Positions 1-5,438 of a stretch of 7,117 nt of DNA are shown here, in pieces (position 1 is the stretch's first letter; each line of letters starts with the position of its first letter). Below the pieces are notes generated by a model. The model did no database searches. It was not told the origin of the DNA and saw nothing but the letters and a program-made list of their open reading frames with translations. A program made the translations under genes and the position numbers. Source of the DNA: Akkermansia muciniphila (lineage in GTDB: Bacteria > Verrucomicrobiota > Verrucomicrobiia > Verrucomicrobiales > V1-33); the NCBI GenBank assembly GCA_943331195.2, contig CALQKQ020000192.1:1-7117 (forward strand). The letters run 5' to 3'.

Positions 1-564
1 AATCACCTGGCTGGCCTGCAATTTGTCCACCGCCATCTTCACCGCCACCGCCGACACATTCCCCACCGTCGACAACACCTGCAGCAAGCCCAAACACTGC
101 ACCCGCGCCCCCGACGGCACCGTCTCCGCAATCAAGGCCACCGCCAATCCAAACACCCCACCCACTCCCAAGCCCGTCAAAAATCGACAGATCGCAAAGT
201 CGATCGCATTGTCGCTGAAATAGCTGATCCCCGTGAAAAAGGAGTAAATTAAAATCGTCAACGTCAGCATCCGCGCCCGCCCATAGCGGTCCCCCAGCGA
301 CCCAAACACCAGACCCCCAATCCCCCAGCCAATCAAAAACCACGCCGTCACCACTTTGCCAAACGCCTGCACCTCCACGTCCGAAGGCGGCCTCCCCATC
401 AGCGACGCCAGCGCCGGAACTCGCGCCAACGAAAACAGCCGCTGGTCCAAACAATCAAAAAACCACGCCGCCGAGGCCACCAAAAACACAAACCAGTGAT
501 AAGGCGTCATCTCCTTCCACCAAGGAAGGCCAGAAGGGGCGGCAGCAGAAGAAGAGGCAGTCAT
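1..564 (-). CDS. MFS transporter, N-terminal part (runs off left edge)
   Basis: Reading the minus strand from the ATG at 564-562 gives 188 codons with no stop before the window edge, so the C-terminal half or more is missing. Seen: a hydrophobic TM1 at about residues 20-45, TM2 at about 69-89, then GSLGDRYGRARM at 88-99. This matches the MFS motif A (G-x-L-x-D-R-x-G-R) in the cytoplasmic loop between TM2 and TM3. TM3 is at about 99-118 and TM4 at about 125-148, with RFLTGLGVGGVFGLA followed by AETVPSGAR, the Arg/Gly-rich TM4 and Glu-Pro-Arg end typical of sugar-porter-like and metabolite:H+ symporters. TM5 begins at about 155. The family is a secondary inner-membrane transporter; the substrate cannot be named. 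No Shine-Dalgarno sequence is visible. Codons end mostly in G or T (hand count 111 G, 41 T, 29 C, 7 A), opposite to the other genes here. It is divergent from lipB. Confidence 0.92.
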   Translation of the reverse strand, partial: MTASSSAAAPSGLPWWKEMTPYHWFVFLVASAAWFFDCLDQRLFSLARVPALASLMGRPPSDVEVQAFGKVVTAWFLIGWGIGGLVFGSLGDRYGRARMLTLTILIYSFFTGISYFSDNAIDFAICRFLTGLGVGGVFGLAVALIAETVPSGARVQCLGLLQVLSTVGNVSAVAVKMAVDKLQASQVI

Positions 565-683
565 AAAAGCAAGGGCGCAGGCTTATGGCTGCGCTGGGGG
601 GATATCACAGCCCATCTCTGAGCTTTTGGCCAGGGGTTTTTCCATTGCATCCGCCCCTCCCAGCCTTTTGTTCCCCCAGCACC
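565..683. promoter_or_regulatory. Divergent intergenic region with a small inverted repeat
   Basis: These 119 bp separate the minus-strand MFS start from the lipB GTG, so promoters for both directions should lie here. I see no convincing -35/-10 pair either way. The clearest element is an inverted repeat GCGCAG (575-580) / CTGCGC (589-594) with an 8-nt spacer, ending 10 nt upstream of the MFS start. It could be an operator, a leader hairpin in the MFS mRNA, or chance. The region lacks the strong codon periodicity of the neighbouring genes, which supports its being non-coding. Confidence 0.4.
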
Positions 684-1352
684 GTGTCGCCTTCTTCCCC
701 GCCCCCTCTCCTCGTCCGCTGGGTCGGTCGCCTGTCCTTCGCCCAAGGCCTCGCCCTGCAAGAATCCCTCGTCGCCAGCCACCTCGCCGGCGACGCCCCC
801 GATACCCTCCTCCTCCTCGAACACGATCCCGTCTACACCATCGGCCGCACCCTCGACCGCTCCAGCCTCGGCGACCCCGCCCTCCTCCCCGCCCCCCTCG
901 TCGAAATCGGCCGCGGTGGCCAAGCCACCTGGCACGGCCCCGGCCAACTCGTCGGCTACCCCATCCTCAACCTCGCCCGCTACGGCCAAGACCTCCACCA
1001 CTACCTCCGCGCCCTCGAGGCAGCCCTCATCGGCGGCTGCCACGCCCTCAACGTCCCCGCCCAACGCCAACCCGGCCAAACCGGCGTCTGGGCCTCCCCC
1101 CACCGCAAACTCGCCAGCATCGGCGTCGGTGCCCGCCGCTGGATCTCCATGCACGGCTTCGCCCTCAACGTCGCCCCCGACCTCCAAGGCTTCGCCGCCA
1201 TCACCCCCTGTGGCATCCCCAACATCGCCATGACCTCCCTCTCCCGCGAAGGCGCCCCCCCCCTCACCGTCGAAGCCGCCGCCGCCCACTTCGCCCCCTT
1301 CCTCGCCGCCGCCCTCGCCTCCCTCGCCTCCTCCCCCCAGCACCATGCCTGA
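684..1352 (+). CDS. lipB: Lipoyl(octanoyl) transferase LipB
   Basis: LipB moves octanoate from octanoyl-ACP to the lipoyl domains of 2-oxoacid dehydrogenases and GcvH, before sulfur insertion by LipA, in the cytoplasm. With the GTG start at 684 the protein has 222 residues, the usual family size. Seen: LLLLEHDPVYTIGR at about 40-53, the signature RGGQATWHGPGQLVGYP at about 77-93, RKLASIGVGARRWISMHG with the expected catalytic Lys at 142, and ITPCGIPNIAMTSL with the catalytic Cys at 176. An ATG at 585 is in frame but would add 33 residues with no LipB counterpart and take up nearly all of the divergent intergenic region. The residues after the GTG align with the E. coli N-terminus (LVRWVG versus LVRHLG). 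The last 8 bp overlap polX. A run of nine C at 1255-1263 lies in the coding sequence after the catalytic Cys. No LipA gene is in the window. Confidence 0.95.
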   Translation: MSPSSPPPLLVRWVGRLSFAQGLALQESLVASHLAGDAPDTLLLLEHDPVYTIGRTLDRSSLGDPALLPAPLVEIGRGGQATWHGPGQLVGYPILNLARYGQDLHHYLRALEAALIGGCHALNVPAQRQPGQTGVWASPHRKLASIGVGARRWISMHGFALNVAPDLQGFAAITPCGIPNIAMTSLSREGAPPLTVEAAAAHFAPFLAAALASLASSPQHHA

Positions 1353-3105
1353 CATCTCCCGCGAAACCCTCATCGACGCCCTCGAGCGCATCGCCACCCT
1401 CCTCGAACTCAAAGGTGAAAACCCCTTCAAAATCCGCGCCTACCGCAGCGGCGCCGAAGCCGTCCGCACCTTCCCCGGCGACTTCCTCGAACTCGCCCGC
1501 AACCAACAGCTCGACGGCATCAAAGGCATCGGCGACGCCCTCCGCGACAAACTCCACACCCTCGCCAGCACCGGCACCCTCCCCTTCCTCGACCAACTCC
1601 AAGCCGAATTCCCCCCCTCCCTCTTCGACCTCTTCGACATCGCCGGCCTCGGCCCCAAAAAAGTCGCTGCCCTCTACCGCGACCTCGCCATCAGCTCCAT
1701 CCCCGACCTCCAGCGCGCTTGCCAAAACGGCACCGTCGCCGAACTCCCCGGCTTCGGCCCCAAAACCGCCGCCAAACTCCTCGACGCCATCCAAGCCCAC
1801 GCCACCTACGCCGATACCTTCCGCCTCGACCAAGTCGCCCCCGCCGCCCGCGAAATCCTCGACTTCCTCCGCGACCACCCCGCCACCTCCCGCGCCGAAA
1901 TCGCCGGCAGCTTCCGCCGCGGCAAAGAAACCGTGCACGACCTCGACTTCCTCGTCGCCACCCCCCACCCGCAGGCCATCACCGCCGCCTTCATCAGCCC
2001 CCCCTGGGTCGCCTCCGTCATCGCCTCCGGCCCCACCAAAACCTCGGTCCGCCTCCACAGCGGCGTCCAATGCGACCTGCGCACCGTCACCAACGCCGAA
2101 TTCCCCTTCGCCCTCGCCTACTTCACCGGCAGCAAGGAACACAATATCCAACTCCGCGCCCGCGCCCTGAAACGCGGCTGGACCCTCAACGAATACCGCT
2201 TCACCCCCACCTCTCCAGAGGCCCCGCCCCCTCCCCCAGACCTCTTCGAAGAAGCCCAAATCCACCGCGCCCTCGGCCTCGATTTCATCGACCCCGCCCT
2301 CCGCGAAGGGGCCGGCGAAATCGAAGCCGCCGAAGCCCACACCCTCCCCCGCCTCATCGAATTAGAAAACCTCCGCGGCACCTTCCACAATCACACCACC
2401 GCCAGCGACGGCCACGCCTCCCTCCGCGAAATGGCCGAAGCCGCCCAAGAACTCGGCCTCCAATACCTCGGCATCGCCGACCACAGCCACTCCTCCGTCC
2501 AAGCCAACGGCCTCGACGCAACCCGCCTCCGCCACCAAATCGCCGAAATTCGCGCCCTCAACGCCGAATTCGCCCCCCACTTCCAGCTCTTCGCCGGCTC
2601 CGAAGTCGATATCCTCAAAGACGGCTCCCTCGACTTCCCCGACGACCTCCTCGCCGAACTCGATTACGTCGTCGCCAGCGTGCACAGCTCCTTCACCCTC
2701 AACGAAGCCGCCATGACCGCGCGCATCCTCCGCGCCATCGAAAATCCCTACGTCACCATCCTCGGCCACCCCACCGGCCGCCTCCTCCTCAAACGCGAAG
2801 CCTACCCCCTCCACATCCCCACCATCCTCGACGCCTGCGCCGCCAACGGCACCATCATCGAACTCAACGCCAATCCCCATCGCCTCGACCTCGACTGGCG
2901 CTGGTGGCGCCTCGCCAAAGAAAAAGGCGTCACCTGCGCCATCAACCCCGACGCCCACACCGTCCACGGCCTCCAAGACCTCTGGTATGGCCTGAAAATC
3001 GCCCGCAAAGGCTGGCTCACCCGCCGCGATGTCCTCAATTGCCTTCCCCTTTCCCAAGTCACCGACGCCCTCACCCGCAAGCGCCACCTCCCGCGCCCCC
3101 ACTAA
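1345..3105 (+). CDS. polX: DNA polymerase/3'-5' exonuclease PolX (family X polymerase + PHP domain)
   Basis: At 586 residues it has the usual length of bacterial PolX, a gap-filling repair polymerase whose PHP domain is a Mn-dependent 3'-5' exonuclease. Domains in order: an N-terminal 8-kDa-like helical domain (about 1-75); helix-hairpin-helix motifs around LDGIKGIGDAL (56-66), DIAGLGPKKVAALY (98-111) and LPGFGPKTAAKLL (134-146); the nucleotidyltransferase palm with GSFRRGKETVHDLDFLV (188-204; metal-binding D199 and D201) and the third Asp in QCDLR (D244). A Pro-rich linker is at about 290-299. The PHP domain has FHNHTTASDG (H348, H350, D355), ADHSH (H380), GSEVDIL (E420), ASVHSSF (H447), GHPTGRLL (H475), ELNANPHRLDL and NPDAH (D536, H538). 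All expected catalytic residues of both activities are visible, so I infer a bifunctional enzyme. Its ATG lies inside the last codons of lipB (8-bp overlap), suggesting translational coupling. Confidence 0.97.
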   Translation: MPDISRETLIDALERIATLLELKGENPFKIRAYRSGAEAVRTFPGDFLELARNQQLDGIKGIGDALRDKLHTLASTGTLPFLDQLQAEFPPSLFDLFDIAGLGPKKVAALYRDLAISSIPDLQRACQNGTVAELPGFGPKTAAKLLDAIQAHATYADTFRLDQVAPAAREILDFLRDHPATSRAEIAGSFRRGKETVHDLDFLVATPHPQAITAAFISPPWVASVIASGPTKTSVRLHSGVQCDLRTVTNAEFPFALAYFTGSKEHNIQLRARALKRGWTLNEYRFTPTSPEAPPPPPDLFEEAQIHRALGLDFIDPALREGAGEIEAAEAHTLPRLIELENLRGTFHNHTTASDGHASLREMAEAAQELGLQYLGIADHSHSSVQANGLDATRLRHQIAEIRALNAEFAPHFQLFAGSEVDILKDGSLDFPDDLLAELDYVVASVHSSFTLNEAAMTARILRAIENPYVTILGHPTGRLLLKREAYPLHIPTILDACAANGTIIELNANPHRLDLDWRWWRLAKEKGVTCAINPDAHTVHGLQDLWYGLKIARKGWLTRRDVLNCLPLSQVTDALTRKRHLPRPH

Positions 3106-3167
3106 TCCCTTCCCCCTCGCGCTCGCGCTGGTCTTGCATCGCCCGCGCCCCGGCTTAGCGTCGCCCC

Positions 3168-5174
3168 ATGATGCGCTTTGTGGAATCGCTGTGGCTGCTG
3201 CTCTTCCTCGCCGGCTTACTTCTCCTCGGCCTCTTCGGCACGTGGGCGGAAACGCCCCCCTTCTGGTATGGTGCCTCCCTTCTCGCCCTCGCTGGCCTGG
3301 GTGCCCTGCTCTCCCGCCAAAACCGCCCCGCAGAATCCATCGGGTGGCTCCCCCTGGGCTCCATGCTGCTCCTCTGCCTCTACCTAGGCTGGCGCGGGCT
3401 CACCTCCGAGGTCCAGTGGCTCGCCCGCCAAGACCTCGTTTTCCTCGCCACCGCCTTCCTCGCCTACGGCCTCATCGCCTTCCGCTTCACCAGCCCCCGC
3501 GCCCGTCTCGCCCTCCTCGCCCTCCTCTTCCTTCTCATCGCTGGCAATACCGGCCTCGGTCTCTACCAATACTTCGAAAACCCCAGAACCTCCATCTTCC
3601 AGCCCTTCGGCCTCAAACGCGGCTCCGAAATCTCCGCCGGCGGCTTCTTTGAAAGCGGCAATCACCTCGCCGGTTTCATGACCCTCGCCGGCCTTCCCCT
3701 CCTCGGCGTCGCCCTCCTCAGCCGCAACCTCACCTCGCCCCTGCGCGCCGCCGCCGCCCTCGGCTTCCTCCTCGCCGGCACCTCCGTCGCCTTCTCCACC
3801 AGCCGCGGCGGAGCCCTCGGCTTCTTCGCCGCCGTCGGCCTCCTCCTCTTCATCGCCGCCGCCCTCCACTTCCGCCGCCGCCACCTCGGGCCCTCCCAAC
3901 CCACCGCCCGCCCCCTCCTCGCCCTCGGCCTCCTCGCCGCCGCCCTCCTCAGCCTCACCCTCCTCACCGTCCGCAAGGCCTTCAGCCAAAACGCCAACCT
4001 CAGCTCCCTCAACGGCCGCCAAGCCCTCTGGGACGCCGCCCTCGAACAATGGCAAACCTCCCCCCTCATCGGCACCGGTGCCCGCAGCTACGAATACATG
4101 GAGCGCGGCTTCCGCACCCTCGAAACCCACTGGATGACCTCCGCCGGTGAAGTCGATGCCCAATTCGCCCACAACGACTACCTCCAGGGCCTCGCCGACT
4201 ACGGCTTAATCGGCCTCAGCCTTGCCCTCCTCGCCGCCGCCCTCCACGCCTCCCGCTCCCTCGCCGCCCTCTGGCGCTCCTCCCGCGCCTCCTCGTCCCA
4301 CCACTCCCTCCCCATCGGCCTCGCCGCCGGCTCCCTCGCCGCCCTCGGCGGTGCCATGCTCCAAGCCCTCGTCGAATTCAACCTCCACATCGGCATCAAC
4401 GCCGTCATGACCGCCCTCGTGCTCGGTCTCCTCGCCACCCCAGGCTTCCCCTCCAATCCGCCCCCCTCGCCACCCCCATCCAACCCGCCCCAACCCCTCC
4501 CCAAACCCCGCGTCGGAGCCCACATCTGCGGCCCCCGCCTCGCCCTCAGCGCCCTCCTCGCCGCCATTTCCCTCCTCCTCCTCGAAGCCGCCTGGCGCCT
4601 CGCCCCAGCCGACCTCGCCTGGCGCCAAGGCCGCAAACAAGCCACCCTCGCCGCCGACCTCCCCGAACTCATCGCCACCAGCGGCACCCTCCAGCGCGCC
4701 ACCTCCCTCGACCCCCTCAACCCCCAAGCCTGGTACCTCCGCGGACTCGTCGCCCTCCAAATCGCCAGCCAAACCAACTCCAAATACGCCCAACCCTTTT
4801 ACCAAACCGCCCTCGCCCAATTGCAACAATCCCTCGCCCTCTACCCCCAAAACCCCTACGCCTCCGCCCAAGCCGGCAGCGTCGCCGGCTACCTCGGACT
4901 CCTCCCCGACGCCGACCAACACTTCCGCAACGCCCTCCGCTGGGGCCTCAATATCCAAAGCGTCAACGAACTCTACGGCGACCACCTCCTCCGCCGCCAA
5001 GACTACTACCAAGCCATCGGCTTCCTCATCTCCGCCCTCCACCTCAGCAACGACCCCGACGCCCGCTCCAATCTCGACCGCAAAGTCAAACTCTGCCTCC
5101 GCAAACTCAAACAACAAGGCCTCACCGCACCCCCTGAAGCCTTCACCCAACCCGCCGCACCCGCACCAAACTAA
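3168..5174 (+). CDS. O-antigen ligase/polymerase-like membrane protein with C-terminal TPR-like domain
   Basis: The protein has 668 residues. The first 425 or so are very hydrophobic, with roughly 11-12 likely membrane segments (for example 9-26, 32-50, 88-107, 111-130, 191-208, 213-234, 247-267, 343-361, 405-424). Wzy_C/WaaL family marks: FESGNHLAGF (161-170), FSTSRGG (R213), NGRQALWDAAL with R284, GTGARSY (302-308) and AHNDYLQGLADYGLIGL (H335). The large loop at 268-341 would be periplasmic. The two Arg and the His fit residues needed for glycan transfer in WaaL. A Pro-rich linker (about 427-448) and one more membrane segment (456-476) lead to a soluble, Ala/Leu/Tyr-rich region at 485-647 that looks like tetratricopeptide repeats. 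Family members join or polymerise undecaprenyl-linked glycans onto lipid A, protein or other acceptors; with no sugar genes nearby the acceptor is unknown. It starts 62 bp after polX. The ATGATG offers two starts one codon apart. Confidence 0.85.
   Translation: MMRFVESLWLLLFLAGLLLLGLFGTWAETPPFWYGASLLALAGLGALLSRQNRPAESIGWLPLGSMLLLCLYLGWRGLTSEVQWLARQDLVFLATAFLAYGLIAFRFTSPRARLALLALLFLLIAGNTGLGLYQYFENPRTSIFQPFGLKRGSEISAGGFFESGNHLAGFMTLAGLPLLGVALLSRNLTSPLRAAAALGFLLAGTSVAFSTSRGGALGFFAAVGLLLFIAAALHFRRRHLGPSQPTARPLLALGLLAAALLSLTLLTVRKAFSQNANLSSLNGRQALWDAALEQWQTSPLIGTGARSYEYMERGFRTLETHWMTSAGEVDAQFAHNDYLQGLADYGLIGLSLALLAAALHASRSLAALWRSSRASSSHHSLPIGLAAGSLAALGGAMLQALVEFNLHIGINAVMTALVLGLLATPGFPSNPPPSPPPSNPPQPLPKPRVGAHICGPRLALSALLAAISLLLLEAAWRLAPADLAWRQGRKQATLAADLPELIATSGTLQRATSLDPLNPQAWYLRGLVALQIASQTNSKYAQPFYQTALAQLQQSLALYPQNPYASAQAGSVAGYLGLLPDADQHFRNALRWGLNIQSVNELYGDHLLRRQDYYQAIGFLISALHLSNDPDARSNLDRKVKLCLRKLKQQGLTAPPEAFTQPAAPAPN
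4488..4509 (-). other. Predicted G-quadruplex motif (minus strand) in the Pro-rich linker codons
   Basis: The + strand shows four C4 runs (4488-4491, 4494-4497, 4499-4502, 4506-4509) separated by AA, T and AAA. The minus strand therefore reads G4-TTT-G4-A-G4-TT-G4, a classical four-tract, short-loop quadruplex motif. It lies in the codons of the Pro-rich linker of the ligase-like gene, so it may simply be a by-product of CCC proline codons. Confidence 0.5.
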
Positions 5175-5220
5175 ACCCATCTGGGCAATCAACGGATTCA
5201 AACAATCGCACCATCCAAGG

Positions 5221-5255
5221 CGCTCAAATTACCTGGCAAATAGTGCGAAGCGAGC
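5221..5255 (+). repeat. Intergenic direct repeat, copy 1
   Basis: This 35-bp unit matches 5328-5362 at 32 of 35 positions; all three differences are transitions (T/C at 5224, A/G at 5248, A/G at 5253). The central 23 bp (5225-5247) are identical and include ATTACCTGGCAAATAGTGCG. It lies in the 264-bp gap between the ligase-like gene and lgt, and its AT-rich core contrasts with the surrounding GC-rich sequence. Weaker similarity continues to about 5267. Confidence 0.9.
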
Positions 5256-5327
5256 CGCCCCAGCTCCACAGACCTGAATACCGGCAACGGGCACCTCCAA
5301 GCGAATCGCGAACGGTATCCGGCTCCC

Positions 5328-5362
5328 CGCCCAAATTACCTGGCAAATAGTGCGGAGCGGGC
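5328..5362 (+). repeat. Intergenic direct repeat, copy 2
   Basis: This is the second copy, 107 bp downstream of copy 1, in the same orientation. It is followed by a small hairpin (CGGG at 5358-5361, CCCG at 5365-5368), and GCGGAG (5352-5357) can pair with CTCCGC (5397-5402) around it; copy 1 lacks these pairings. Its last base is 76 bp before the lgt start. The rest of the 5175-5438 gap holds no convincing gene, promoter or terminator; a CCCA/TGGG hairpin just after the ligase-like stop is too short to terminate transcription. Confidence 0.9.
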
Positions 5363-5438
5363 ATCCCGAGCCTCCCCTGAAGCCGCAGCTCCACCCCTCC
5401 GCCATTGCGCCCCGCCTCCACCTGCGCAGGGATGCAGC

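Noticed and set aside
23..223. Short + strand open frame at the left edge
   Set aside because: It lies antisense within the MFS gene, whose reading frame and motif A are clear.
585..683. In-frame upstream ATG extending LipB by 33 residues
   Set aside because: The extra residues have no counterpart in LipB, codon bias there is unlike the gene body, it leaves only 20 bp to the divergent MFS start, and the GTG at 684 gives the normal length and shares its upstream 11-mer with polX.
561..1430. Long minus-strand open frame opposite lipB (Gly/Glu/Ala-rich)
   Set aside because: It is antisense to a gene with complete catalytic motifs. Its low-complexity composition is what C-ending sense codons produce when read from the other strand.
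626..2170. 514-codon + strand open frame across lipB and polX, Pro/Arg/Ser-rich
   Set aside because: It is an out-of-frame reading of two well-recognised genes; C-rich third positions become CCx and CGx codons and remove stops.
1264..2340. Minus-strand open frame of 358 codons opposite polX
   Set aside because: It is a shadow of polX with Gly/Val/Glu/Ala low complexity and no recognisable domain.
3134..3161. Promoter-like TTGCAT with TAGCGT 16 bp later, before the ligase-like gene
   Set aside because: The -10 match is only three of six and would put the transcription start at the ATG; such weak matches are expected by chance.
5176..5185. CCCA-TC-TGGG hairpin just after the ligase-like stop as a terminator
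   Set aside because: The stem is four base pairs, the loop two bases, and no T tract follows.
4206..5201. Minus-strand open frame of 331 codons opposite the ligase-like gene
   Set aside because: It has the same Gly/Glu/Val-rich composition expected of antisense readings here and no domain features.
5221..5362. Two-copy repeat considered as a minimal CRISPR array
   Set aside because: There are only two copies, with a 72-bp interval, no third unit and no cas genes nearby.
5224..5421. 65-codon minus-strand open frame in the gap before lgt
   Set aside because: It has no similarity I recognise and spans both repeat copies; the frame appears incidental.
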